A stretch of 64,000 bases of DNA from Struthio camelus (lineage: Eukaryota > Chordata > Aves > Struthioniformes > Struthionidae): positions 67,412,911 through 67,476,910 of the forward strand of contig NC_090942.1 in the NCBI RefSeq assembly GCF_040807025.1. Direction: 5' to 3'. The notes below the pieces were generated by a model, which did no database searches, had not been told where the DNA came from, and saw only the letters and a program-made list of their open reading frames with translations. Made by a program: the position numbers and the translations under genes. Below, in pieces: positions 1 through 14,033 of the stretch; position 1 is the stretch's first letter, and each line of letters opens with the position of its first letter.

Positions 1-1956
1 CAAAGACTCCATTAAAGACTTACTGATGCAAAAGAGCCATAAGATTTTATAGTCATTTGTTCAGATCACTGCAATTGTTTTGTTTCATGCGTTATTAAAA
101 TGATAACAGAGTTGTACTGGCTGCAACAAATTTCAAGTAATTTTATAAGAATCTGTTGCCATTTCTCACGTCTATCTTTAGTTTTTATAATCATTCTGTG
201 GAGCCAACACAAAAAAAGTCTGGAACAAAATCCATTATAAGGAAACGTCCAATAAACTACCGGGGAACTTCCAACACAAGAAGAATATCGGTTGAAATGG
301 CTGCAATCTTCATTCATTGCTTTTGATAGCACTAACTGATACATTTCTCATTATCTGCTCAAAGTGGAAAAAACAGCAAAGAGCTGGAACATAGTACAAA
401 TGTGCAGCAGGACAGCACATGACAAGATGAAGGCAACAATGCCAGGGTTCCTGATGACTTTTCCAGTGGCACAACATGAACATTTGAGGATGACAGTAAG
501 CAACTGTGAGGTAGGAGAGAGTTCACAATAAGATGTAATAACTCCTGAAGAATTCTCTCAAGAAAAGCAATGCTTCTCCTTTGCAGATCTGAGACGGAAC
601 AGCAGCCATTCTGCAAACTCTCTAATACAAGAGATCAGTAATGAAGGTCCTGCTGGCTATACTATGCTCTTAGCAAGACTTACGTACATGACTTACTAAA
701 TTCCAATTCTATTATTGGGAAACATAAGCTAATGCATCTTTGCTGAGGCCTCACCCATAAGGATATTACCCAGATAAGTACTTTGAACAGAAGCATTCTG
801 CAGTAGCTGTCCTGGAAGCGTTCAGCGTGCAGTAACTATCTAGGAGCAAGATAGCTCAGGTCAGCACAGATGTAGCTCCAGAGCAATGACAACAGAACAG
901 TTTTGGCTGGAATAGCTATTGTGGGAGAAGTTTCCTTTGAGAACTAGCCCCAAGCTAGGCTGGATCGAAACAGCCAACAAATTTAAAAATGTATTTACTA
1001 ACCAGAAGAGAATTCTGAAGTTGTTAGCAGGCCCGATGAGTTATTGTAAGACATTCTTTGGAATGAAATTATGCTGAAGAAAGATTCAGAAGCTAACAGA
1101 CTGATCCCAGTATGAGAAAGCAGTGCCATCAACAAATTGCATTACTGGTTGTTCCAAAACAGACTTCTTCTGTGAAGGATCTTGTCTTTATTATAGCTCT
1201 GTTGTTCCTGCAGGCTACTCCTCATCCACTCAAATACAGAGCTTTCCTGAATCATTAGGAAGAAACCTGAATCCACACATCTCTCTCCACAAAAGATAGC
1301 TTATGCAGAAAGGCAGAATTTACACAGTTCAGCCAAAATACTTTAGGAATCCCTTATTTACATCAGCTCTGAATTTAATCATATGCCAAATAATAGCAAA
1401 TAGATAAAAGATTTGTAGGTGGCTTTTTTCCCCTCAATATATCGATTCTCAGTGTCCTCCAATACTTCACCTGAGACACAAATACCTCATGTAACTAGAA
1501 ACAACCAGCACTGAACTCCTCCAAGTTATTTCCTGGAACTGTGATATTTGAAGATCCATGTTTCAAAGCAGTATCTACTATATTCATTACTTTTTCAGTG
1601 AAATGAAGCAAAATTTAACCAACCTGTATCTTCAAATTCAAAATGTTCTACATAACAAAGATACCTTGATAAGGGAAAGCCAGTGAACCTTATGGCTATT
1701 ATATGAACACATCTTCCCTAAGAACTGCACTGCAGTTTTCACTCTGTATTTTGAAACACATTTGCCAGGGTTCTTTGTTTTAATGATTCTTCCCTTTAAA
1801 CCTCCTGAAAACACGTTTCCCTTGTACTACCTGCTGTGGTCAAGACTGATCTACAGGACGCAACTGTTTTAATTAAAATACAGATTTATAGAGAAAAATA
1901 ATTTCCCATCACAAGAAGAGAAGAACCCCAGCAGCAAGCATAGAGAACTCGGGTGC

Positions 1957-1974
1957 GGGGGGGGGGGGGGGGGG
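1957..1974. repeat. Poly-G run of 18
   Basis: Eighteen consecutive G residues lie on the plus strand in DNM1L intron 1. In the transcribed (minus) strand sense this is poly-C. The template strand could fold into G-quadruplex structure. Length is likely to vary between individuals and may be misjudged by sequencing. Confidence 0.95.
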
Positions 1975-4900
1975 CACTACTTCATTCAGATCATTCTACA
2001 ATTGTGTCTTCACTTCCAAACTAGCTAGGTGTTTGCTCAAACAGCAAACAATAAGAGATATTCATTTAAATGGTCGCTTTTATATTAAAAATCTGTAGGG
2101 ATTAAAGGTAGAATGAGGAGGTCACACTGTTATTAGACCTATGACTTTATTTTAACCCATATTAAGTCTGTAAACAGACACAGCAAAAAGGCTCTTTCCA
2201 GTCACGGAAGCCTTCAAGACCTAAAAGTTATACTGTTCAGAAACTGACAGGGCCCATCAGAGCTACAGAGGAACAACACACCAAATGCTGTCTGCATATT
2301 TTGACTTTTGCAGCAAAGCTTATATTATGCCTGGTAAATGTAGACAGCTAATTAACGTCAGCCTCGTTTTGCTGCTCTTGTTCAAAACAGACAGCAGAAC
2401 AGTTGGGCATGATTTGACAGGAGGAAGGGATGGCAAAAAGGAAAACAATTATGCCTAAAACCACATACACTGAATATCAGGTATCAAAATAAAAAAACAA
2501 GAAGTTTGTTAAACAGGTAGGAAGGAAAACACACTCGCCCCTGCAAGCATCACCTGCACTGAAGGTATGCTCCAGTTTCACCCCATTTTTGCTATCCATT
2601 CCTTTACCTGGGCAAGGGCAAACTGCTAATACAAGCATGACAGCAGGAGTAATCACAAATGTATTTTTACATCTGCTTGACATCCCAGGAAACACCACTG
2701 GATAAGTGAGCAAGGAGGAAGGGCAATCCTGAGGTGACCTTGGCATGCAGCTTTCCTAGTTGCCTGGTACAAACTGAAGTCTCCCCTCACCTAAAACTGG
2801 CTTTCGACCAGTGTGGGCACACCGGTGAGTAAGTCAGAGCTGAAGCGGCTTAAATTTCCATTTGCACAATGAAGCTCACAGGAGCTTTGCGGAGCATCTC
2901 AAGTTTAAGACACCAACCCTGGTCTGCCTAACCAGATGGCTTGTTACAGTATCCACTAACTTTTTCCCCATTAGCCAGGACCATATATTAGCTTCTATTG
3001 TTTCAGCTTCTTAATGTGAAGATTACCATCCTAACTGTTTTATCTAACTGTAAACATAGGCATACATATTCAAATGCTCAGCCTACCTGTTACCTCAGAT
3101 CTAGAAACCTTCCTCCTTGACAACAAAAGTAGGTTTAGTGTTGAGATATTCAACAGGATACTTACTCCAAAGAACGGAAAAAGAAATAAACGTAATGCAA
3201 ATATGTGAGTCAACTACAAATACTTACTTATAAGGCAGCTCTTCCAGACAGAGACATTTTTAACACTCTATGTTAACAACTGTAAACTATGCTTGCATAC
3301 CTCCCCATTTTAAGTCCCAAAATAGCAGCAACTGAAGACTGAACGAACTAGTACGCAGATGTACGTCTGAAAGGTAATTTAAAATCTCTTCCTGAATTTC
3401 ATTCATTGCTAAATCAACTTCATCATAAGGTCTCTGCAAGAATCAGCAATACAAAGTGCAAATAAAGCCCATAACTTGTTTTTAGAATGACAGTACCAGA
3501 AGAACTCTTTTGCTACAAACAAAACCCTAAAGTTTGTACTTACCTAGGTTAACCATTTCTAAAAACCCAAAACAGATTCCAAATATTAACAACCTCGGAA
3601 AATACAGCTAATTCATTTCTATATAACTTCTCTAGACACAAAGATTTTGTTGCAGCTTTTTTAGCTTAGTCTCAAACTCATGCACACTTTCGTGGTGTGA
3701 GCATTTCATTGTTGTGACAATACCCGGGGAACCCTGAAAATGTTAAGGCCATAACTAATCACACCTATTTTCTTCCCCTCCCTTCCTTTTATTGCAGTGT
3801 GTTATGTGGCTTGGTTGAGGCAATTCAATCCCATCGTGTTATCCCTTACAAGTACTGATTACAAAACAAAGCATGTATAGAAAAAGCTTCAGAAGGTTGG
3901 GTATTACAGCTTTATCACACCTGTATTGCTTATATAGTATTTCCAGCCTGTACGTTCTTTTGCACTTTAATGAAATAGTTGTAAAAAGGGAACTGAAACA
4001 CAGATTCAGGAAAAGATAAATAAAAAGAAAACCCACTGTAGAATGACAGAAAAACCCTAAAATAGCAACACAGAGTTAGCATTCCAAGGGCATTCTCCGA
4101 GTTCCCGCAGTAGGAAATGGAGTCTTCGGTTTTCTTAATACACTCTAGGAGGATACAGAAATAACCTACACAGTATTTAAGTAGAAAATGAGAAGCAATT
4201 CTCATATGACAAAGTCACAAGAATGAGACTAGAAAAAGAGCAAGAGGCCATCTAAATGTTTAAAATCTACTAAGAAGTATTTTGTAATTAGTATCAAAAT
4301 CCATCTACAAAAATCAAAAAATTAGGACACCTCAGTTGCTCAGAGTTTTCAAGGAAGATAGGAAATGAGTTTCCAAACAAGAGAGAGGGGGAAAGAGGCA
4401 CATGGAGAAACAGAAAACATCCAAAGATAACTTAAAGATTTTAAGTACTTGCTAACTCTACATACTCTAAAAAAGAAGAAATCAATTTGGCATATAGAAG
4501 TAGAAATAAATGAGAACTGAAGAAAGACATAAGTACAAAACAAATAGTAAAAGGGTACAGAACAGATACAGAAGGTAAATGAAAACAAATGAATAGTGAA
4601 ACTGTTAAAAAAGGTTTTTTTTTCTCCATGCTAAATATAAAAAAAGGCCATTTTAGAAAAGCAACAGACAAAATAGACAAAAAAAATTAATGGAGGGTTA
4701 CAGAAATGTTAATAACATTTGTTTTTCCACATAGTAAAATGAAGGTGCGAAATTCAGAAAGTTGTTAATATTATACAAAAAAGAAAAAACAAGAGACTGC
4801 AAAAGCCAGTGGGCTACAAAGAAATTAATCATCTGAACAAATTTAGCGGTCACATATCACTTAACCAAAAATACCTCAAGAAACCGACCAAAGGATATTG

Positions 4901-5176
4901 GTTTTTTTTTTAAATGTGTCTTCTCAAACAAACAAACAAATCACGGAAGCAAAGCACCAGTAGTAATAGGATCGGCTATAGGGCCATATTTGAGGCAAAT
5001 CCAGAAATCTAGTAGCCAATAAGCTAACTTCAAATGAATAAAATAAAGTGTTTTTTAAAATGAATGAATTGGGTAAAATAACTATCTAAAGAATTAGCAT
5101 TTCAGTGAGAACAATTATTTCTTCCAATAACTCTGACTAAAAATAGTGTTTTGCAAACAAAAAAAAAAATCACGGA

Positions 5177-5282
5177 CCAAGGGCTTTATATATGTCTGTG
5201 AAATTATAATACAATTATATAATGTAATTATAATTTCACAGACATTTTGCTGTATTTTTTCTGGAGTCTATAAAGCTCTTGG
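5177..5282. repeat. Two-part inverted repeat, possible palindromic MITE remnant
   Basis: Outer arms at 5177-5190 and 5269-5282 pair over 14 positions with one mismatch. Inner arms at 5192-5210 and 5227-5245 pair perfectly over 19 positions with a 16-nt AT loop. The arms are separated by 1 nt on the left and 23 nt on the right, so the structure is an asymmetric nested palindrome of about 106 bp. This is the shape of a small non-autonomous DNA transposon, but I could not see a convincing target-site duplication and do not recognise a family. Confidence 0.6.
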
Positions 5283-6367
5283 CCTTGGTGTGCTAAGAGG
5301 CATCACACTATTTTACCTTATTCTATGTCTTTTCATGAGTTTACCAAATTTGAAATTGAATGGATGTTACTACCCAAGGGTAGACTGTTCAAGTCAAATG
5401 CATGTCAGTATAATCGTAACACGCATCACCTACTCTATGTATTTATGAGCAGTTAACTAGGATCAAGTTGCTATAAAGCAACAATAATCCAAAAAATAAA
5501 GTGTCACTTCAATGTGTTTCATAAAGTGAAACAGAAAATAATACTTCCATTAACATTACACAGAAAAATGCCATATCTCTGCCTTGCACCTATTTCTGCT
5601 ATAGAAATTAAAAAAAAATACAGCCTGCTTGCATGATTTTTAGTGTAAGAGATTAAATGTCTTCAGAAGGTGATGGACTCCTTTTAGCTACAAAAACAGC
5701 AAGAACCTAACATAACCTGTGAATGCAAAGTCTCTCCCACACAATGCAAGTATTTCAGATCTATTTTATAAAGTAATTGATATAAAGTCCATGAATCTAC
5801 CTGATTTATATCAGTAAAAGAGACTGACAGCTGGTTGCCTTACAACCATTTCAAGAGTGTAATTAGCTATGGGCAAACCTAGTCCGTGCTTCAGCACTGT
5901 GTAAGCCTTAAACACGCAGCATCTGTTTTAAGCCACATAATGACATCTCAAACTGACCGCAGAACAGTTGATACTGCTGTCTCTTATGTAGCCAGGCTAT
6001 TGTCAAGTAACATCAAATATTCATAAGCACGGTTAATTTCACAGAAACAAAGAGACCCATTAACTCCAAGTTAAAAATGAAAAAGCACTCCCCTCCCAGG
6101 CAGTTCTAGCTGTGCTAAAATGCTTCATTTTCAGCCTACAACTCCGACAGCTCTGGCTGGGCACATTTCGTCGCGGAGAGTTCTGTCGAGCAACTACAGC
6201 GCGCTTGCGTCCCTCCGAAAGGCTCCGAAACAATTTATAACCCTCCAGCGCTACCAGGCTGGGATGCGCACGCCGCAACTGTTCCAGGTTTGCTCTGTGC
6301 CGCTTCCTCCTTTCGCTCCAAACCGCTGCCCGAGCCAAACAGGTCCCAACAGCGCAAGGAACTGTCA

Positions 6368-6919
<552 letters not shown>

Positions 6920-6944
6920 TCAGCCGCCCCCACCGCCTGCCGCC

Positions 6945-6949
6945 ATTGG
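6945..6949 (-). promoter_or_regulatory. CCAAT box (NF-Y type)
   Basis: CCAAT reads on the minus strand 95 bp upstream of the DNM1L ATG, within a GCCAATGG-like context. This suits NF-Y binding in the core promoter. Only the motif was seen. Confidence 0.55.
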
Positions 6950-6998
6950 CGCCGGCCCCCGCGCACGGCCCCGGCCCCCAGCAGGCTGTGCGCGCCCG

Positions 6999-7016
6999 CG
7001 GGGCGGGGCGGGGCGC
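6999..7016. promoter_or_regulatory. Clustered GC boxes (SP1/KLF type)
   Basis: Overlapping GGGGCGGGG units lie about 150-165 bp upstream of the DNM1L start codon, in the CpG island. They are typical SP1/KLF sites for a TATA-less promoter. Confidence 0.55.
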
Positions 7017-7028
7017 CGCCGCCGCGCG

Positions 7029-7047
7029 GCACCACGGGAGCTGTAGT
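7029..7047 (-). promoter_or_regulatory. ZNF143/THAP11-type element
   Basis: The minus strand reads ACTACAGCTCCCGTGGTGC. This closely matches the long ZNF143 (Staf) consensus, which has an ACTACA half followed by CTCCCAG-ATGC. It lies about 180 bp upstream of the DNM1L ATG. ZNF143 sites are common in CpG-island promoters and often mark bidirectional ones. The identification is by motif only. Confidence 0.6.
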
Positions 7048-9280
7048 GCCGTTGGGCGGCTGGCAACGGCTCGTCGCGGGCCGTAAACGGACGCGTGGAC
7101 TCGGGAAACGGCAGCGGGCGCGGCCCCCTCCCAGCTAGGGAAGGCAGGGTTACTGCTTTCCTGCAGTCAGGGGCGCCTCAGAGGCGACGCGGGCCCCCTG
7201 CGCCAGGGGTTGGCAGGCCGGAGCCACGGCCCGTGGCTGGTGCTGGCGGCCCTCTGGAGCCGGCAGGGCCGAGAGGCCGCTTTCCTTCGAGGCGCGGGTA
7301 GCAGCGAGCGGCTTGAAACCCCTCAGGAAGCAGCACTGCCCCAGCGCCAGGGGAAACAACCCAGAGGTGGCAACACGCCCGCCCGCTGCCCGGTAACTGC
7401 CTCGCCGCCACTTGGCCCGGCAAGGGTGCTAGACGGCAAATTGTTAACTTGTCAACAGGCTGGTCCCACCAAGCCGACAGGATGGGAAGATAAAACTGCT
7501 TGGAGGGAAAAAAAAGGGAGGAAAGCATCATGGGGGTTCATTAAGGGAGAGAAAAGAGCCAGAGAAGATCCAGTCATACAAAATATGCAGCAAAAAGAAC
7601 ATTCTCCCATACTGGTACACATACAAACAGACAGTTACAGTTGACAGGGCAGCAGGAGCCTAGATTTAAAACCGCTGGGTAAAACTGGGGGTAAGAAAAG
7701 CAGACACAGCCTTTGCCTTTTATATTTTCTAAAAAGTTTTAGCAGTTGCTGTGGCCCCTCCTCAAGTATTTTCGTGTTTCGCCTCAGTCATTTACATGCA
7801 CCCCAAGAAGCCTTCTCCCTGCCAGCAGCATTTTAAAAACCTCTCCGTGTAGATGACACAGCTACATACATGCTCAGCTATGTACAGAAAAGAGTCCATT
7901 TGCAATTATCTGCAAACATAGATCTCTCTCTGACTACTTAGATGCACTGACCCATCTTACTCAATATTCTGGCCTGGGAGGATGTTCAAAATGTCTCCAG
8001 ATAAGAATCAGATACTGAAACAGAAGTAAAGCATCCTATCTCTTTCAAGATCTTTCTTACTGAGTAATCATCATTCCATTATATTTATTCTATTTGCTTT
8101 CTTGTTGATGGCTTTGCTTTAGGTGCCAGTCTTTTACCTGACCTCTTCATCTGAAATTTTCCGGCTCAGATGCATAATAGTAGGGTTGGATGAGGTGTCT
8201 GGTGAGGCTTGGGAAGCGGAAAACTGTGGAAGATCTAGTATTCAGCTGTATCTTAGAAAAAGATAGACTAAAGCCTGAGAATGACTTGTGATAAAAGATA
8301 ACAAAAAAGCTATCTGATCTTTAAATATCTTTCCCTTGAATGCATTTTCTCAAAGATAAATTATGAATATGTAATAGTTCTGAACTGAATTCTGGCATTG
8401 TCCCTTCCTGAATGCAACTGCTTCTGAAACTTTAAAGTTCTGGTTGACATAAGACTTTGTATTCTTATTCAGTCCAAATTAGTCAAGTCTTTTCTGCTCT
8501 TCATTTCTTGAAATTATCGAATGATGAAAGGGAGAATACACAAGGGCAATATGTTCTTGCCTACATATCTTTTCAACACAGCTTCTCATTCTTACCCAGT
8601 AAATTTCACACGGCTTCTTAGAGAACTGATATTTTATTGACAAAAGCAAAAAGATAGTTAAGCGAACTGAAACGGTCAGAAATGATTGTTTGCAGCATAG
8701 AGAGAAACAACTGGTTAACACTTGGAAAAATAAATGAAGAAGTGCCTAAATAACTTGTTGATGAGGAAGAAAGCAGGAGGACTTCTTATCATAGTGATAC
8801 AATGACCTGCCATGATTTTCCAATGGTTTCACCCATTGGTTTTCAAGTGTGCTGAAACTGGCGGGTCTAAGAGACATTAAGATCATTAATACCAGGATGC
8901 CATTCAGGATCTGCCTCTCCTGCTGCCAGAACAATAGTGCATATTTCCTGTGTTGCATACACTGACACAGCCATAACACTTTCTAAAGGGTTTGCAGTTC
9001 CCTGACGAGGTCTATCACGGAACCTCATCTTATCTCCTTCCTCGAGCTCCTAGAAGGAGAAGGAAAAAAAAAGGAAAAAAAGAAGGAGACACATCCTTGT
9101 TGCATCGGAATGGAAACTGTTGGCATCTAAAGTGGGTAGAGGAGAAACTTATTTCTCTATGCCACTGTCTTTTCTCCTACTGCTTTCGTTTTCCGTGTAA
9201 CCTAGTGGACAGCACTGTGAAATGGGTCAGCAAGTACAGTCTGTTTCACATATTAATTTAAACTAAAAGTGGTACATCTC

Positions 9281-9835
9281 AGAAAGGATATACAACTGAA
9301 AAGGTTCAGAGGAGGACAGCCAGAATGATGAAAGGTGTGAAACTGCATTGATAATGAGGAGCAACTAAGCAAGCTAGGAGTTGCCACTCTACAAAAGAAA
9401 GAAGGGAGGAGGAAGGATTTGAGGTCTGTATAATCTAGTGGCCTGGAGTGGTAGGAAGACGATCAATTTGTTTATTCTCCCTTTCAATACAAGAATTATT
9501 GGAGCATCTAATGAAGCAAGAAGAAGCCAGCTCAGAACAGAGCAAAGATAGTAGACCCTCATGGGTGGGTTGATGACCTATTGAAGTCCTTGCCAAAGGA
9601 CGCTGTGGACAGTAAAATTTTACATGAATTGAGATGGAGACCGAACAAGTTTAATGAAGAGAAATGCATTGCGTGTAAATAAATACCTAGGTAGAATTTG
9701 CATCTAGCTCTGGAAATTTCTGAGCTGCAATGTTTGGAGGCTGAGAGAGCATCAAGCAGAAATACTGTGTACGCCTGCCCTTTAGTCTATCCCAGTATGG
9801 CCATTCTTGGAATTTGATCTGTATAACATTTCAAG
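9281..9835 (+). mobile_element. Ancient CR1-type LINE, 3' fragment
   Basis: In order, this stretch matches phrases I know from the 3' end of amniote CR1-family LINEs. There is an 'AAAAGGTTCAGAGGAGG' start, a 'CAATACAAGAATTATTGGAGCA' region and 'CCTTGCCAAAGGACGCTGTGGA' (compare 'CTGCCACAGGATGTTGTGGA'). It ends with 'TCTATCCCAGTATGGCCATTCTT' (compare 'TCTGACCCAGTATGGCCATTCTTATG'). It is strongly diverged and has no open reading frame, so it is an inactive fossil. It is the best clue that the host is a bird or reptile. Confidence 0.65.
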
Positions 9836-11493
9836 AAACATACATGGAAAACATCAGTTGCTGAACTGAGTTGAGCAGAGATGTCAAAAAGACTATCAAG
9901 AAAAGGCAACCCAGTGTGAATTAAGGAAGAGAAGGAAAATGTGAGGAAAGGACTAAAGAAAATACAAGACTAGGAAACATCAGGATGCAAAGTTTAACAT
10001 TGTACATTTCTGGCTAAAAAGTGGAAGCTGGAAATACCTTTGCTATGAAGCATCATATCCTTTATCAGCTTATGAAATGAAGCAATTATCTTATCCCAGT
10101 TAGAGTTCTGTGCCAAAGTAATAATCGTTTTAACAAGCAAGGATCATATGTGGCTTTATCTGTCTGCTTTCTATCTCAGACTCATACTGTACTGAGCAAG
10201 AAACTCGATGTGATAAAATAGTAGTAGTCAGGCTGGTTATTTACTAAAAGCAATTGACAACAGCAAGAAAACAGCAACTGCCACACTGAATCTGACCTGG
10301 TATCCATCTGTCTCAGAATCTCACCTCTAAAGATGTCCAGCACCAATGCTCCAGGGAAAATACAAAAATGCAATAATAAGATCTTATGATCCCAATACTA
10401 TGTAGTAAGTAATTTTGATATTGCCAAAAGCTCTGAAGTAGACAATTCAATATTCCTTCCGTTTTATCAACATTACTTGAAACTAGATTGCTTTAGACAC
10501 CTTATAATAGTTTTTGATCCATCAAGCTAAATTCTTGGCTGTAACGACTTCCTGTGCTAACAGGTTTCATGATCTAATTACACACAGTTCAAACAAGTTA
10601 GTGTCAGTTTTGAATTTGTCATCTTTTAATTTCATTATAACCTCTCCTTTGAAGGAAAACAAGTCTGAAGTCAGGAGAACAAAATTTCCAGTCTTTCTTC
10701 TCCATGGTATGAACTTACGTAGTTTTATGTCATCCTGATATTCCATTTACTTAGACAGCTGGAATCTCTTATATTGATGCACCGATCACAGTAGGAAAGT
10801 CACTTGCAGTGTAATGAATTCATGCTAGACAATGAGACCACAAGCCACGACCTCAGTAGGGAAATTTCTGTGCTGTCGTCATATTTGTCTAAAGAAAGAA
10901 AGATTTGACCGACACACTTCAATTTATCCAGTACGTAACATACTTAACATTTGCACTGCATACAAATCCTACATATTGCACAAACAGTACTGGCAAAATA
11001 CTTCTCACCTTTTGGAACCATGTAACACAGACATTATATGGGTCTGGCAGAGCCTGATTTTTATGTGAGGCCAAACTGAATGGTGTTTTTGTATCCTCTA
11101 GAGCAACATCATCACAGATGTAACTACGACACTCTCTCATAGCACATCCATCAGACATCTGTAAACATCGTTAGAAGCTGAGATAAATACATGCCTCAAA
11201 TCCCGTAACAGAATGACCGTTAGTTTGGATGTTCTACATAGATTATCCAAGCTGCCAGATTTTAAATGTTGGTCTTATTCCAGAAGAGACAGAAATCGGA
11301 GGTTTCAAACCCATACTCTGGGGGGCCTGAGTGACCTCTGCTACATGTATCAGCTGGCTGTTAAGAAGGTCACAGTGCTAATAGTAATCCTGGGTTATGC
11401 GTTACCTGTACTGAGACGCAATCTCTGGCAAAACAAATTCGTGCTGGGGCAGGGATTCAACTTTGCTAGACTAATTGTAGTACTAAACTACTA

Positions 11494-11531
11494 TCCCAGT
11501 GGATACTACTTCCCAGTATCCACTGGGAAGT
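11494..11531. repeat. Overlapping perfect hairpins
   Basis: TCCCAGTGGATACT at 11494-11507 pairs perfectly with 11515-11528 (14 bp, 7-nt loop). A second perfect 10-bp stem uses 11508-11517 and 11522-11531 with a 4-nt loop. The two stems share sequence and exclude each other. Confidence 0.85.
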
Positions 11532-14033
11532 TAGGCAACTAAATTCATTGAGTATTTGGGATGTCAGACAGCCTCTCCTAAAGCACGTATGCAGAACTGA
11601 GGGCAGATTTCAGGATAATGCAGGGGCAGGGCATAGACGGTAACAGCTGCAGGGCAAACAGAGCGTTCCGCGTTCATCAATCAGTAACACGGCCGGAGCC
11701 TTCTGGAAGGCTTTTGTAAGACATCAGCAATTCTGATAAGGCCAAGAGGTAAAAGTTTTCCTTGGAAATGAAAATAATCTCTGTATCAGCCTGTACTGCT
11801 GTGCAACAATGCTTCCCCCTCTCCCCTCATTTGGGGTGGCCAGACTTCTTGGAATAGCAGAGAATAGTAATAGTTGCTTCAGCGTCTGATTTTTGCACCT
11901 CCAGTGGCAACAGAACAGCTAGGTGCCTCTCAGCTGGGCAGTTCACTTTGTCTCCAGGGAAGGTGTATTACTCAGATTGTCTGAATCAGCCTGAGCTCTG
12001 GTTGGAGGTACAAAGTTTGAAGCGTAGTAGTTAGTTCATCACCTCTTAATTTCTAGGCAGCAGATTTCTGTTTTCCTTATGCATTTTGTTGAACTCGCCA
12101 ACAATCGACCTGAACCTGTTACAGGGCTTCATTAGTCAAAGGAAAGATATTACAAATAAACCCTTTCTCAGCCTGATTAGACAGCCAAATGTAGAAAATT
12201 TAAATTTAGAAAATTTCCCTTGATATTTCTCCACATTGTTGTAGATGCTCAAGCTGTATCTTTCGTTCCTTGTATCTATCGTGTGCCCTGGAAGATTTAT
12301 GACTTACCTCAAGCAATCTCATGGGTCACGTATTGCCTAATAGACCTTAACAAGTAATTTTAAGTATGGAAGCATGCACTGGGGAAATTTTCTCATGGAG
12401 TCAGTCAGATGTATTCTTAAAGCACTGCCAATCAGTAACAGTAAATTTGAAAGAAAATACCAAGTAATTGCTGCTTGCCTAAAGGATGATCTGCAGCTCA
12501 ATTTTAAGGTGAAGACCTTTTACTTTAAAGGACCAGGGTTTGGGGAATAAAGGCAACAACATGCCCGTCTGTTATCAAGGCAAACTCTTTTTTTTAGAAA
12601 ACAAAACACAGTTAGCATTCAACCAAGGCAATATAACTAGAAACAAAAAAAATATATATTTTCTCCACCTGGGAAGGAAGAAGCAGTGAACTCACTATCA
12701 TTTCAAGAGCAATTGAACTTTTATATCCTACTTCTGGATCTAGTGTTCTAATTAAGGTCATCTACTTGTGGTCTCTTTTGAGCATATTTTAAGGTAAAAT
12801 AGTATACCAAAGTAGTACTTCTTTTTATGACACATATTTTCTTGTGCACGTTGCTTTTTGCATTATGATCAGTACTATTTTAAGTTTAAATTGGAAACAA
12901 CAGAAGAGTAAATGTGATTTACAACATCACAGACTGTGTATAAAACTAATGGATACTTCAAATATGTCTACATTAGCATTTTAGTTAAGGTCGAGATTGC
13001 ACTTTTGAAGTGAACCTCTGATTGTCTTATGTACCATGCTTTGGTTAGCATCACGAAGATGTCATGAAATGCATGGACTACAGTCTTCTCATGTGAAACT
13101 GAAGTGCAAGAGGCACTTCAGCCACTAAGGAGCATTAGGACTAGTGCTAGTCTGAAATAAAATTCCAAAATACAACATAGGTCAGGTAGGCCTTCTCTAA
13201 ATGCCTATTTCCCAGAGCCTTGAGTTAAAAGATTTGGGTTCCTTGGGTTCCTTTTACAAGCAGAGAAACACTTCAGTCCTGCAGAACAGGCTAAGTAGGT
13301 AGCTCTACATAGCTAGGCAGTAGCTCTAAACAGAATTGTGGTTGAAATCTCATCTTCCTCCATCCCTGGGTCGTTTAACTTCATACTGTGGGAAGGCTCC
13401 TCCATCTGGTAGAAATCAGAGTCCAAACCCATTTTCCTCAAGCAGGGACCTATATCTAGAATTGGGAAGAATGAGTTGAGTGTACTATTTTAAAATATGC
13501 CCAGAAGAAACCACAAACGTATAGCCTTACTTCAGAAAACTAGCTGATGAAGTCAGAGAGACGAGTTTGATACCCAGCAGGCCTAAGACAGAGTTCGTAT
13601 CCGTTATGTCCCCCACAGAGGAGTGTGCTGAGACTGCCCAGTTCTAAGACAAAATCAGGAGGGGGCAGAAAGGAACATAATGCCAGAAGAGGCTAGAGAA
13701 AGGAGGGAGGGGAATCCTGGATTCTGCTCCCAAGATGATTTCTGTTCCTTGGCTGATTTAATATTACAAATGCATAAACCAAAGCCTAGACCCCTACAGA
13801 ATCTTCACATTTAGTAGTATGGTATCTAGCAGACTAATGGCAGGAGTTTGGGATCCAGACATCCATCTACAAACCACTAGCTTCTTAGCGAATGCTCTAT
13901 TCCATACATAACGATGCTTTTGATAGTGGAGATCTCCTACACTGAGCAAACACAGATATGCTGTGATCTGATATTGAAATTCGTGGTGAATTCTCTTGAT
14001 GAGATCTTGATAGTGATGAGACAATCATTAAAG

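Noticed and set aside
11213..11542. 109-codon plus-strand open frame in the intergenic region
   Set aside because: No similarity recognised, and it runs through the hairpin cluster. No promoter or splice signals support it.
13800..14020. Possible tRNA-derived SINE
   Set aside because: Short phrases looked SINE-like, but no A-box/B-box pair or tail could be found.
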